Assembly (NCBI RefSeq): GCF_027596085.1
Contig: NC_072450.1
Span: forward strand, 30,719,676 to 30,783,675
Direction of reading: 5' to 3'
Source: Anoplopoma fimbria
Lineage: Eukaryota > Chordata > Actinopteri > Perciformes > Anoplopomatidae
Length of the DNA stretch: 64,000 nucleotides
The notes beneath the pieces were generated by a model. That model was not told the origin of the DNA and did not search any database. It worked only from the letters and a program-made list of their open reading frames with translations. The first letter of the stretch is position 1. Every line of letters starts with the position of its first letter. A program made the position numbers and the translations under genes. Positions 49,551 through 62,827 of the stretch are shown one piece after another.

Positions 49551-50714
49551 AGAACATGGGAAAAACTAACTTTATCTTGCGACCTTGTTTTTTTTTTTAG
49601 CTTTCACCGGTTATAATTAGATAGGACACAACACTTAAGTGCCATTAAAGGCATGTTTTAAGCTGTAAATACTGCTAGTAAACAGCTATATATAACAGCT
49701 CTTTTATCTTTCTTTTTGTTTTTTGTTTTTACATATGGCAGTGAATGCAGCATGTGGTTGCCGGGTTACCACGTGGATGAATATATTTAAAAAGTTGAAT
49801 TGAATGTTACAATAGATAGTTTAGGCTCTGTGTGAAGTAGATTATTGATACTACTGTTAAATGTATTGATCAGTTACATCTCAACATAATTGATACGGCA
49901 GAGGCAATGAAGGCCATGCTGTAAATAAACATGAGCTGCAGTTATGTCATGTTTAACTCCTAATACAATTTGAATATGTAATCAATTATCAGACATAATG
50001 TATAGCTTCTCCACTGACATCAGAGAGGTGGCCTACTGCAACAACATCGACATGCCTCTGACCTCTATAATCACAGACCTGCATATGGATCAAATCATGG
50101 TCATTTAACAACACAGGGTTAGGAAATGCAGTTGTAGTCCCATTTTGCTGCATCAGAAACTACTTTTTTTTTTATAAAAAACAGTCAATATTTCACACAA
50201 GCACTGCACATCCCCACAACTGTTTATTTTTTATCATATACAAAGATTCTGTTTACTCAGATCCCACAAAGCAATGTTACCTTGAATGCATGTTTAATAT
50301 ATGTCTAATAGAGTGTGGCAGTATATCCACAGTTTTTCATACTCATGTTCTCATCAACACCAAGTCCATCGTCCCCTTTCACACATGTCCAGACTCCTGA
50401 CAGTTGAAACACCTCCTAGGTTTTGCTGTGTATTCACTTACATGATAAAAAAGTCCAAAATATAACTTCTTTGAAGCACTTTTTCCTCAAACTCTACCAA
50501 GACAGATTCATTATTTTTTCTCTACTTCCCTTGTCATCCTTTACGCTCTTTACTGCACTATTCCTGACCTTCAGGTTTCCCACTAGTTCCTATTATTTCA
50601 ACTATTATTTCACAACTCTCAATTGTGTAAGTAATGCTGATAACCTTTAAAAAATATATATGTTTTATGTTTTCAGCTTTAATTTCAGAGGATTCAAGTG
50701 ATGTAGTAAAGTAA

Positions 50715-51190
50715 AGAAGTTCATGAAGTCAGCCTGGCTACAGTGCTGAAGAGAACCCTAGGGTTGTTCTTATTTTTCTCTATTAATGCTGAATAATAGG
50801 CTGCTCTAGCATTACGGAGTGCCTTCTTATATAGTTTAAGACTATCTTGCCAGACTAACCGTGATTCTTCCACATTAGTGGAGCGCCATATCCTTTCAAG
50901 TTTACGCAATGTTTGCTTTAATTTGTGGGTTTGAGGGTTATACCATGGAGCAAACCTCCTTTCTTTTATTAGCTTCTTTTTAGAGGAGCTATAGAGTCTA
51001 GTGTCATTCGCAGTGAGCATGCAGCACTATCAACAAGATGGTCAATCTGAGACGGACTAAAGTTAGCGTAGGAATCCTCTGTTATATTTAGACATGGTGT
51101 TGAACTAAATGCAGATGGACCGCTTCTTTAAATTTAGTGTAGAAACTTTTGCCTGATGGTGTACACTCTGGTAGTAAAACTTCAAAAGTT
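50715..51190 (-). mobile_element. LINE ORF2 fragment (pre-RT region)
   Basis: The minus strand encodes RRFAPWYNPQTHKLKQTLRK, then LYKKALRNARAAYYSALIEK and NNPRVLFSTVARLT. This APW and NNPRxLFSTV pattern marks the region before the RT domain in L2/jockey-like LINEs of fish. Confidence 0.7.
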
Positions 51191-51379
51191 ATTAGATAAT
51201 GGTCCAATAAAAGAGGGCTCTGTGGAAAGACTACTCAATTTTCTATTTCAATGCCATTCAATGTCCCCTGCTCTGGCCCCAGGGATGTATGTTGCTATGG
51301 CCCCTGGTGTCGCGATCTTCACGATCAGAATAGAGCTGCTGCAAACAAAGTATGAAAATGGTCTTTTTGATGGTGAAGA

Positions 51380-52400
51380 ATTCTTTAACAGGGAAGAAAA
51401 TGGTAGGCACAGTCTTGCTTGACCTAAGTGCTCGGTTTGATGTCATAGACCATGATATAATGGTGACTAAATTAAATAAATATGGATTTAGCGTTATGGC
51501 ACTCTCTTGGATGGTCAGTTATCTATCTGAGAGATCGCAGTGAGTCTTCTTATAATGGTTGCTTATCACACTGCGGATACATCAGCTGTGGGGTTCAAAC
51601 AAGAAAGTTGCTTAAGCCCCTTACTCTGCGCTATTTTCACAAATGATCTGCCTATGCTAACAAAGTAATTTATGCAGATGACATGACCCTGAATATTTAC
51701 AAAACTAAATGTATTGTTTTTGTCTCTAGGAGCATACATCTGTCTATGTCAGGTACGGCAATAGAACAGGTCAAGAAGACCAAATCATTGGTTGTAGTGT
51801 TGGATAAACAATTGTCATGGTCTGAGCACATTCACATCATTGTGACTAAAATGGGAAGGGGCATGGCAATGATCAGAAAGTGCTCCACTTATTTAACATC
51901 CGCTATTATTTGTCAGGTATTACAGTCTGTGGTATTTTGTCACCTGCAGTACTGCCCAGTTATATGGTCAGCTGCAGCAAAGAAAGACATAAATAAACTA
52001 CAACTAGCTCAAATTCAAACGGCCAGATTGGCACTCCAGTGCTCAATAAGGACAAATATAGGATATATGCACCCTCACCACCTCTCAGTTGAAATTAAAC
52101 TCCACTGCAGCCTGCTTATGTTTTTTTATAAATGTAGTATTTAATCAGACACCTGAATATTTCTTCAACCAAGTACAAAACACATGCAACAGACAAGACC
52201 ATAACACTTTAGCCAAAACCATTGCAGATAGCAATGGAAAGATCGAAACGCCAGATGATGTACGATTTGCACTAATACACATGAGATGCATGACTAATCG
52301 CATGGCACATCTAACTCCGCACAATATGCCAGTTCCTTACACTAGGGAACTATTTTAGAAACCACTGCTCGAGCACTTTGAAGCTGAACTGGAAAGTTAT
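51380..52400 (+). mobile_element. LINE ORF2 fragment (RT to C-terminus)
   Basis: Three frames carry successive RT motifs: VGTVLLDLSARFDVIDHDI (to 51540), the catalytic YADD box at about 51674-51685 and a degenerate PQG-type block before it, and then VVVLDKQLSWSEHIH, FCHLQYCPVIWSAAAKKDIN and KLQLAQIQTARLAL. It is broken by frameshifts and is 5'-truncated. Confidence 0.75.
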
Positions 52401-53074
52401 GTTAAAAGCCTTACTACACAGAACCATATTCTTCAGGTCAAATTATTCACAATTGACCCTGGGCAGAGACCAGCAAACGACGAGCAAAGGACAACAAGGA
52501 GACTGGGTGTGTCTCCAAAACACTGTGACGAGGTTGGACTTGAAGGACTCTACAATGTCATCCTAGCCACTACAACTTCACTCAAAGTTGAAGGTAAGAC
52601 TGTTTGGTATCACCTTAATCAATGCTGCAGGGCTGAGGAACCAGGGAGACAGACAGGAACGGCTCAAGGAGAGCAGCGACGTCCATTATAAGAACAAGGT
52701 GAGGAGGAGAAAATAGTGCTTCAGAGACTTGCAGTGATTGTCAGGTGAAGGTTCATATCCCGATGAAAGAACTTCAGGACTCTAAAAGAAACCAAAGTTA
52801 TAGTTCCAAGATGCACTATATCAAACATTTTGATCAATGATGAGCTTTGTTTTGGTGATAACACGGTTGATTGCAGGGGTGGGGGCAGAAGTTCCCACTA
52901 GAGTGCAAAAGATAAAGACAGACACCAACACAAACCCAAACAAAGAAATAGTGACAAGCACGAATCCAACTGAACCTCAACATGTGACAATACAGAAGGC
53001 TGGCAGAGAACTGTGCACTGGCAGAAGGAAGGATATTAGCCTCTGATGTAAGCCCACCACTTGGGAAAGTGTAA

Positions 53075-53336
53075 GTCGGTGGTTCGATACCCGGCTTCGG
53101 CAGTCGATGTGTCCTTGGGCAAGACACTTAACCCCAAGTTGCTCCCGAAGGCTTGCCATCGGTGTGGACTGGATGTTGCATGAATGTTAGTTAGAGTCTG
53201 ATGGTGGCACCTTGCATGGTAGCCTGTCATCAGTGTGTGAATGGGTGAATGATATGTAATATACTACTGATTGTAAGTCGCTTTGGATAAAAGCGTCTGC
53301 TAAATGACTGTAATGTTATAAATGACTGTAATGTAA
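53075..53336 (+). mobile_element. tRNA-derived SINE, 5'-truncated
   Basis: Starts just before the B box (GGTTCGATACC), lacks the A box, and continues with the same body and tail as 43683 and 10447. The tail has a duplicated AAATGACTGTAATG. Confidence 0.9.
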
Positions 53337-54705
53337 GTCCTACCATGTGATATAATAACTAACTGTGATAGTATAGCAATCAGGATGGCAGGTCAAAATG
53401 AAAATGAGATCCAGGGACTCAGAATTAAACATTGCATCAATTTAAAACGCGACGGATTTATGACTATCAAGAGAGCAAAAGACCTGATGTATATGGCCAA
53501 GAAAGATTTATGATGATCAGAGAAGAAAACGAGATATAAAATGGACAAAAGAATATGTGCAAAATCAAATAATAATGGTAAGTAGGGTGCACACTCCACA
53601 GTGAAAGGTCAATAAGTTCAATCAATGGATTCAATTTTCAGATAAACAGGTGGTCAAAGATTAGATTGCATATCACGTTATAATACAACAATATAGAATA
53701 GAACCAGTCCCTTTCTCACAGGATCTTTCTTTGGTTTTGGATGCTGTGTGATGCTAATGGTAGGAGCTAATCAGTGGTGGGGCAGACACAGCAGAGGCTC
53801 TGTCCAAGAGGCCTGAAAGACGTTGACTGGGAAAACTTCCACCGTTGGTGCAAGTAAATGACAGTATTGTGTTTCCTGTTTGTATCACTTTAGGTCAGAA
53901 ATCAAACTTAACTTCAGAAAAAAAACACAATAAAATACCAAAACGTATTGAAAGATTGGGATTATGCCAGCATTACAGCATTAGAGCATGTTACAGATGG
54001 TACAATTTCAAAATATTTGAAATTTAAATATTATAATGACAATGCGGATAATAATTGTGGGATAACCAAAAAATATTAACAAAAAGATAAGATGTATTCA
54101 TGACAAAAAGAATGTATAATAATTCAACATTTTTTTATGATAATAATAATAATGACAATATCTGTAATAATAGTAATAACATCATCATCACACTAATAAT
54201 ATAACATTGTCAGAAAAAGTGACAAATTTTATTTAATAATTTCAGTATTGTAATATCATCCATAGTAATATTATGAGCACAGAAAGAAAAATAAAATAAA
54301 ATACATTTAAAAAAAGGACAAGACCAGAATAAATAATAATATACTCAATAATATAATTGTATATGTGTGTTTTTAGAATAGCTTTTTTGAAGGGGGGTTA
54401 GGTTAGTGGCTTAAATGTTAAGTTTTGATTGAACACATGATTTAAGTTGTAGATATTCTGAAAATTGTTTTCTGCATTGCAGTAGATATCAAACCCTATT
54501 CTCCATCAGTCACCCAATCACACACGGGACACAGGATAACATCATGTCCAATACAAAGTGAAGGATGTCCTATATTTTCATGAACTACAATAAGAAGGGA
54601 CCTTAAGTTGCCTTTAAAGTTTTGAACACAGATGTTGATTGTTTTATACACCACATGTACATGTTTTAACAAAATCAGTACCTTAGACAAACAAAGTTCA
54701 TAATC

Positions 54706-54850
54706 ATTATTAGATTAGATTAGATTGGATTAGATTCAACTTTATTGTCATTGGACAGAGTACAAATACTAGTACAACGAAATGCAGTTTTAGCATCTAA
54801 CCAGAAGTGCAAAAGAAGCAGTAAAGGTGCAGTGCAATGTGCTGGATAAA
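54706..54850 (-). mobile_element. LINE or SINE 3' end fragment
   Basis: The minus strand ends CAATAAAGTTGAATCTAATC followed by (TAATC)n, with ACTGCATTTCGTTGTACTAG upstream. I recall this as a common retroelement 3' end in fish. Confidence 0.5.
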
Positions 54851-55866
54851 CATTTACTGTATTTACCATAGTCAGACGGAGGACACTCTCTTGAAGATCA
54901 GTTCAGAATGATAGGCCACAGCATGTTTTTCTTATTTACGCTCAGTCGCACTGCGCCAATTTTAGTATGCCCTGATAAGGAGAGGTTTGCCGAGCTGTGA
55001 ACTGCCAAAGGTTGGACTCACTCCAGATTTCATTCTGAGTTGCTAGAGACTCTAGTAGGGTGCTACTCTATGGAATAACCCTCAGTTTGCTGTAATATTC
55101 TTGATACACAGTAAATCTATAATTGCATTAAACTCTACTCAATCCATTTAACATTGAAAAGAATATCCATAATATTGAAAAGTATTCATGTTTTGGGGGA
55201 CTTGAAGACTTCCAGGCACGTTTGTAGGTTTTTCCACCACAATGGATTTCCTGGTGATACTGCAGAACCACCTTCAACCCAACCACAGAGAAACTGAAGA
55301 ATACGCTGCTGTCCACTATTGTGATTATCTGTCTGTGACAGACCTGCTTACACAGCACAAGCAAAAAAAAAAGCTACTGTTGTTGGCTGCATGAACCAAC
55401 GCAGAGGGTTTCATGTAACTTACTTCCATCACCTGAGGAATTGAACACCCAGGGGATTCACTTTATTTTAGGTGTTTGAGAAATTTTAATGAAATGTCCT
55501 CACAACAACGGGATACCTCTTACTCAACCAGGGTCGTCAATCAGGATGGTTCTGTACCGGCTGTCTGTGACCCATCTTCAAACTTGGAATCTGTAAGTTT
55601 GGCCATTTTACTGTTGTTTTCTGCCTTGCCCCTAATTATTTCCACCTGTGTCTAATCAGCCCCCGTCCCCAGTGTATTTAAACCCTGTGTAGTCAGTATA
55701 CAGTATCAGGATACCCAGTGCTTTTTTTTGCTTGACACCTTTCATGACTGATCTCCTGTATACCCATACCAGCTTTTTATGGTTTATGCTTTTAGATGCT
55801 ATTTAAGAAAGGAGATGCACTTCTGGTGACTAGTAGTTCTCTTGAATACCTATGTTGAATACACTT

Positions 55867-55925
55867 ATTGTAAGTCGCTTTGGATAAAAGCATCTGCCAA
55901 ATGACTGTAATGTAATGTAATGTAA
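55867..55925 (+). repeat. SINE/L2 tail fragment
   Basis: TTGTAAGTCGCTTTGGATAA, then AAGCATCTGCCAAATGACTG and ATGTA repeats, matching the tail of the SINE at 43683. Confidence 0.8.
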
Positions 55926-56287
55926 ACCATACCATAACTTTTATTTAACTAATCCACTGGTTTCAACACGTGCTCTTGAGTCCTGTTTGTTCCACCAGTC
56001 ATAACCAAAACATGCTGCCAATAAAGAAAACACAGCCAAGAGAAAAGGACTCCCCATCCTGGTGACCAAGAAAATGCAGGACAGGCTGGGAATCAAAATG
56101 TTAATAACTCTTTAGGTACCTTTCCATGTTGGATGTTAGTCATTAGTTAGGAGTGTCATCAAAGGGCTCTATTGATTTAGCTTGACATTGAGTACTAGTA
56201 CACTGTTTGCTCTGTCAGTACACACACCCACCCTTAACCACACAGAGACTGCAACCCCACTTAAAACCAGCATACCAACCTGTGTGT

Positions 56288-56330
56288 GTATATATATAAA
56301 TATATATATATATACATATACACATATATA
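56288..56330. repeat. Imperfect (TA)n microsatellite
   Basis: TA units with AC and AAAT interruptions. Confidence 0.8.
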
Positions 56331-57163
56331 ACATGATAGAAGTGACAGTTGAAATGGGAGCGCTGACACAAGTTGTTTTTTCAGTTTAAGTGTAGGGGCT
56401 GGATGAAGTGGAAGTGACAGTTTAAGTATAAAAAAAAGAAAACACATGAAGTGTTATTTGAAATGTACGCAGTAATAGGAGTTGAAGTGTAGACTCACAT
56501 AGCCAGACCTATCTCCACAGCGCTGTGTCAGCACTAACAAAAGGTCTGCTCCACACATCATCATTTTGGTAAAAAAAACGCTCTGGCATTATTCTATTTC
56601 TCCGGCGTGAAGCACAGGATGCAGCAAGCCTTGCAAAATAAATAGCACAGATAACAGAAGAGGAGGAGACTGTTGTGTGACATAGGCGGCCAGTGGCAGG
56701 GTTATACCCACGGTCCACAGCCAGTGAGTCAGACTGTAGCTGAAGGGTAAACATTGAAAGCAGTTAAAGTGTCACATGGTGAGTAAGTACTGAAAGTAGA
56801 TTTAAATGTCAAAAAGAAGTGTAAGAGCTGAAAGCAGTATCATTGCCAGTGTTAAGAGTAAGAGTTTGTGACAAATGATGAGTCGGATGATGTTCTGAAC
56901 TGGTTTAAGGATCTGTAGCGTAAGTTAACTTGGAAGGGCAGGAAAAAGCAGCAATTTGGAACATAGTTTCATTAATATGAATAAAACATAATGTTTATAA
57001 TGGGCCAAGATCATCAATTGGCATTTTGTGAAGGTCAAGATATTTTCGCAGTTGCTTCCTCTGTCCCTTGAAGGTTTGTTTTGTGGGAGAACCGGCTTTT
57101 GCACTTTATCAGGAACACAATACAAACATGGTTATTAGATCCCTTCAGGGAAGGGAGAAAAGC

Positions 57164-57299
<136 letters not shown>

Positions 57300-58464
57300 T
57301 ATGGCAATCCGCTCACCTACCTCTATTTCCTGGAGGGGAGAAAAAAACCTTCTCAGGTAATTGTTGCAGTGCTGGGTGTGACCCTAAAGAATGTCAAACA
57401 AAGAAAGATTGGCTAGCTGCTAGTCTTAACGGGGCAATAGAGGATTTTACCATCCGTGTTCATTCTCCACAGCAAACACAGCCGTCAGTCAGCTGGTGTG
57501 GAAACAACAGCCCTCACCTGCTCCCTCTGGTAGCACTGACACCGGGAAGGTAAGCCTGTGACCTTGCATTGTGATTGGTGAGCCCCTTGCTTGTTTTAGC
57601 CTCAATGTGAGTGAAAGTTTCAGGTTTTCTCTCTGTGAGCTTTGTCATGGCTGAGTTTGGATGAAAGAAGTCCCTGTTCTGAGAAAGATCAATACACTGT
57701 TAAATATGTTTGATACCTGTTTTCTATCTCAGTGTGACAGTTTGAAGGACCGGTAACCTAGGAAACCTTAGTAGGGCCTGTAGCTATGTAACGGTGGAAT
57801 GAAAATCTCCTTTAATATCACTTGAAGCACTAAACAAACAATAGCTAACGGATAACTGAGGCCTGAGGCCATGACAGGCAGATTTATTGGGCTTTTTAAA
57901 GCTGATTCAGAGGTGTTATTCTGTTTTACTGGCACTTTCCTTGGATATTTCCACTTAGTGAGACTTTTAGATGTTTTCCCTAATTGCAGAGGAAACTTTT
58001 GTACCTCCACTCACTGTTAATGTTTTGAGTCAACCAGAGGAGAAATTATAGGCTTCTAACATAAATTGTAATCATGAATATATTGGAATTGAATCCAGGA
58101 GACTAAAGAGATTTTCAAAAGAGCCAAATTAAAGTGAATGTGCTGAGGGGGAAACATATCAGGACACTGCACAGAGAGGCTAGTGCTGGTGCTGACACAC
58201 ACATGCTGATAGATATGCCAGAATCCAAAGGTGAACTAAACAAACATTTTAAACTACATCAGCCTGCATATTGTACAGGATTCTCATTTGTTGGCTCTAA
58301 TGAGCCTTCCAGATATAAAACAGAGCAGCAGCTGGCTTTCAGCTAGAACCTACGTAACATGACTCAGCTCATGTTTATCATGAAAACAAACAAAACCACT
58401 GGTACTGTAAGAGCCCCGCCCAACCTGGAACATGAAGAATTAAAACGGAAAATGTCAAAAAGCG

Positions 58465-58756
58465 GTTCGTCCTTCAATCAGAGCATCTCCTATTCGATCC
58501 CCGGCTCCCCTAGTCCCTGTCGGTGTGTCCCTGCAAGACACTTAACCCCATATAGATCCCGCTGGCTGTTCCTGCGGTGTGTTAATATGTATGAGTGGTT
58601 AGATGGTCCTGATGGGCAGGTAGCACCTTACATAGTAGACCCTCCCATCATTGTATGAATGGGTGTGAATGGATGAATGATGAGATGTAGTGTTAACGAG
58701 CTTTGAGTGGTCAGAAGGCTAGAAAAGAGCTTTACAAGTACAGTCCATTTACCATT
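58465..58756 (+). mobile_element. SINE of a second, related family
   Basis: Contains TTCGATCCCCGGCTCCCCTA (B-box region), TGCAAGACACTTAACCCCAT, TGAATGGGTGTGAATGGATG and a tail GAGTGGTCAGAAGGCTAGAA ending CAGTCCATTTACCATTTA. Its tail differs from that of the 43683 family. Confidence 0.75.
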
Positions 58757-58982
58757 TACTGTTAGGAACTGTTGCATGTTGCGCTGTCATTGTGAGTTGT
58801 ATATAAGTGGTGTTGGCATTTTTATTGTCACTTTTTATAATTTGATATGCAGCTCAGAAAGAATATTGCTGTAGCAGATTATTGGAATTCAAACAAAGCA
58901 CAATGAGAGATGGTATCGAGCTAGAGAAGCTGGTTGGGCAGAAGATAGACAGGAGGTCACCTTAGGTGTAGTCTCCCAGCAG

Positions 58983-59089
<107 letters not shown>

Positions 59090-60351
59090 CATTATTAACT
59101 GCTTTCTACTGTGATTTGTTGCTAGGCTGCAATCTCTCTCTCTGTTCAATTTAATGTGGCTCCATAAACATGAACGTTTTCTTTTCTAGCAATGTTTGCA
59201 AAGTACAAAAGTAAACAATAATATTAGTATGAATATTAACATAACATTACGATTGTTAAATAATTAGGATATATAAACAGTTTTACAATTACATTCAAAC
59301 AAACACGCGTGTGTTTCTGTGTGTTTCTGAATATCAATTTACCATCTCTCTCTCTCTCATCGGCATCATGGAAGGGTGACGTTTAACACAGCACTGTGGG
59401 TTAGTGTGTGTGCTTCTTTGTGTGTGAGTGTAGTCCCACCTTGGCTGATAGTCCACGCAAATGTTAACTGCACCTTCTCAGATAAAGTGCAGGCTATAGA
59501 TCAACTTATCATAAACATTCAGACAAGCACACACAGTGTTATTTGTGCTAATGAGCCATAACTAATCCATAAGCACCTTTCAATCCTCAAGAGATGAGAA
59601 AACTGAAATATCAACTCAATCTTTCATCAGAAATCCAAGATAACATCAACAGAGCATGGAGAGTTTCAATAATATCTTCTATAACTGTGCATTTATCAAC
59701 AAGTACGATTTCAGTCTTCAAACTGTTTTTGTGTGTAAAAGGGCTGCTGTGAGCACAGATCTGAATGAACCACTGTTCACTCCAAAGGTAATACGTACGA
59801 GTTAACTCAAATATTGGTGGGGACAATTTTGTGTTCCCAAAATATTGGTAGGGAGGTGTCCCTACCGTCCATATGCAGATCTACACCCTAATAGTAAATA
59901 AACCTATAGGTACACTACAGTAAGCATTCTGCTTGTAGCCATTTTATGGAATCTTACCTTTTCCCCTGACTCATAGTATCATGACTCAGTAGTTTGAAAA
60001 GGATAGATAAAGTGCAAGTCACACGGCTTGACAGAGAGGAACAAAGACAGAAACATGGGTGTATGAAATGGAAAGTGAAGCGACTCAACTAGGACATTCA
60101 AATAAGTAAGTAATAAGAAAATAAGTTCAATTCCGTACGAGACCATTCTCCATGATAATATCAAATGAGATGAAAGTGAACCTTGTTGCCAACCTCAGTG
60201 TTAAATGGCTGTTTCTTTAGAATAATTGGATCAGTGCATCGCCTCTGTGTTGCCCTTATAAATATCAGCTACAGGCAGTGCTGCATGTCCATTGGTAGGA
60301 CCTACAGTATATCCTAACTTCTTGTGTTTGTGTGATCTGGTGCTGTGTTAG

Positions 60352-60533
60352 GTTGGAGGGATGTTTGACACACTGTATGAGTGGTTCTGGTGGGACAGAA
60401 TCTGGCTGCCTGTGAACCTGACGTGGGCTGACCTGGAGGACAGGGATGGCCGGGTCTATGCCAAAGCCTCACATCTCTACGTCACTGTCCCCTACACCTT
60501 CGCCTTCTTACTCATCAGATTCCTTTTTGAAAG
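60352..60533 (+). CDS. cers3: Ceramide synthase, first coding exon (CERS2/CERS3 group)
   Basis: The ATG is at 60361, nine bases after a TTAG acceptor. The 58-residue product starts MFDTLYEWFWWDRIWLPVNL and continues TWADLEDRDGRVYAKASHLY, then a hydrophobic first membrane segment (about 39-56). The family acylates sphingoid bases with acyl-CoA in the ER membrane; CERS2 and CERS3 use very-long-chain acyl-CoA. Asn19 in NLT matches the known N-glycosylation site of several CERS proteins. The LTWADLEDRDGRVYAKAS stretch looks CERS2-like, while SHLYVTVPY and the next exon look CERS3-like. Human EFL1 and CERS3 are both on 15q, so cers3 is favoured but not proven. The donor is GTAAGA. Confidence 0.88.
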
Positions 60534-62709
60534 GTAAGATCCACACTCTGTGCTTCTATTATCCCATACTGTACCAACAGCACATCTCTCTCCGTCAAAG
60601 GATTATACAGTATGTTACTGTGGGAAGGATATGTTTGCTGATATTCGAACTAACAGTGAATGCGTCCCACAAACAAGTTTTATAATTTTTTAATGTTTAA
60701 TAGATTGCTAATAGGACTGAGATCATCAGAGGAAAGGGATATGTACAACTGTGTGTCTTCAGCATATGAAGGGCACTGCTCCTCCTGTGTTCAAGGTGGA
60801 GTGTTTGATTATAGTATATTGCGGGATAGTTTAAAGTTGCTGTGAGATCTTTTAACTGGTTTTGAATCAGTCTCAGTTTAGTCCTGATCCTCCATATCAG
60901 CGGTCCTCAAACTTTTTTGCGTGATGGACCGGTTACATGTAAGACAATATTTTCACGGACCGGCTTTCAAGGTGTGGCGGATAAACATGACGAAATAAAA
61001 TGATACGACCGGCATGAAAACAAATATAAAATGCATAAAAAATACAACTCGCCATAACACTAAATCAGTGGGAGCCCTGAGCTTGTTTCTCTGCAACGAG
61101 ACCATCTCATCTGGGGGTAATGGGAGACAATGACACCCGAAGTGCGTTCCTTTTGTCCAGTGTACTCCATCATTTTGTTTTGATTGCTGTCACTGCAGAA
61201 AAGCCCTCATTTTCCCTAGCTTGTGGGCTTACTTTTTGAGGTGACGTATCACGTGACCGAGACAAGCATCTCGACATGTGTCAAGAGGCACAGGCGGATG
61301 TAACTGTGAGAGAATCCGGTCATTTTTCAAAATAAAACATCTTTCAGACACTGATAATCAATAAAATGGAAATAATAGAAGTTATTTATTCCTTCTCTGC
61401 GGCCCGGGACCAAATGACCCACGGACATGTACCGGTGGTTGGGGACCGCTGGTTGGGGCCCGCTGCTCTATATGACCTCCATCAGTAAACAAGACCATCA
61501 GAGAGAAGCTGGTCTGTTTCTATATAGTTATTCTTAAAGCTCGTCAAATTTACACAATGAATTCCATCATAGTAGCTTTAATTGATAATAATTCATCACA
61601 ATAATTATCATATCATAAAATCTAAATCTCACCAGTAAAATTTCTCTGTCAGATAAATGTAGCATTATAATGTTTTCCTCTGAAGTAGAAGTACATAGTA
61701 AGTAGTATACCGCTGATTTGCATATTTTTAAAGTGCTTTGTAAGTTATTTTGGGGGACAGTGATTCAGAATGATTTAATTTTGTGGAGGCCCCAAGCCGT
61801 TTACTACCTTCCCTTACTTACAGCAGTGATTCTGACTGCGATAACTGCAACTTGTGTGTACATTTAGTGATTTTGTTTCACCAGGCAAACACTGGGCGAC
61901 ACAGAGTTCAGTTTGCTGGTGTTAAAACCCCCCAGGATATCTTGGATGCACCACAGGAGGCAGTTAGCTTTCCAATACATTGATAGATTGCCTGAGAAGC
62001 CTAGGTTGTATTAGCTGATGGTAGAATATAAACAGCTGTCCAAATCGCCTGCCCAAATTCCCTGGGTAGGTATAAACAGGTGCAGGGAAATGGAGCTCCT
62101 TCCTGTGTCTGCCATGGAAGAAAGCAGTTCATTTGGCAGTTCATTGGAACTTTCTGCTGCATTGAGTTTGCTGTGTTCCTTACTTCCTTTAGTCCATAAC
62201 ACTTAGTCAACAAACAATCAACCGAACAAAAAGACATTTCACCCTGACCGTCACGGTTCGCCAGCTGAGCAACGCCCTGGAAACATGCAATAAGTTATCA
62301 TGACAGAATACTAATAATAGTCATATAAATAATCATGGCTACTTTTAATGCATCTGTTATTGTAATGTTTCCGTCCTGTAGTGATGCACCAGACGAACAC
62401 ATTTTTGGCTGTTTTTTTTTCTTTAGCCTTATTGTCCCTTCCTCTCACTTCAGAGTCTGAACAGTTACTTGCAGTGTGAGTGAATAAAGGAATCTTTGTG
62501 TACATGTAATGTTGATGCACCAGACGAACAACACACACAGTTATCACTGTCTCATTGACTGAATGTATTTCTGTACTTCTGCCAGGTGGCGTAGTTTCAC
62601 TGTGAACATCATAGTTATATGTAAATAAACATGCCTTCAATAAAACTGCATCTACTGCTTACTGTGACATTGTTAGAACTGAACCCTGTGTGTGTTAAAT
62701 GTATTCCAG
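60534..62709 (+). other. Ceramide synthase intron, 2.2 kb
   Basis: No exon was recognised. It holds the non-autonomous hAT element (60898-61465) and a possible repeat fragment at 60690-60790. Confidence 0.65.
60898..61465. mobile_element. Non-autonomous hAT element
   Basis: The left end is CAGCGGTCCTCAAAC (60898-60912). The right end carries two adjacent terminal-repeat copies, GTTGGGGACCGCTG (61438-61451) and GTTGGGGCCCGCTG (61452-61465, directly abutting). The flanking 8-base duplication is CTCCATAT (60890-60897) and CTCTATAT (61466-61473). There is no transposase. Confidence 0.85.
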
Positions 62710-62827
62710 GTGGATAGCAACACCACTAGCAGTCTCTGCTGGGATCAAGCAGAGAGTCCATCTGAAAGCAGCGGACAACCCCATCCTGGAACGTTACTAC
62801 GTTACTCGGAGTAGAAATCCTGCTCAG
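62710..62827 (+). CDS. cers3: Ceramide synthase, second coding exon
   Basis: The first base completes an Arg codon. It then reads WIATPLAVSAGIKQRVHLKA and ADNPILERYYVTRSRNPAQ (residues 59-97), ending in phase 0 before GTAAAC. The acceptor is TATTCCAG. The (V/I)ATPLA motif and the N..LE.(F/Y)(Y/F) segment are the start of the Hox-like region in vertebrate CERS2-6 proteins. The catalytic Lag1p (TLC) domain would lie on exons beyond 64000. Confidence 0.88.

Noticed and set aside
60690..60790. Repeat fragment with CTGTGTGTCTTCAGCATATG
   Set aside because: It looks like part of a dispersed fish repeat, but it is short, and no second copy in the window supports it.
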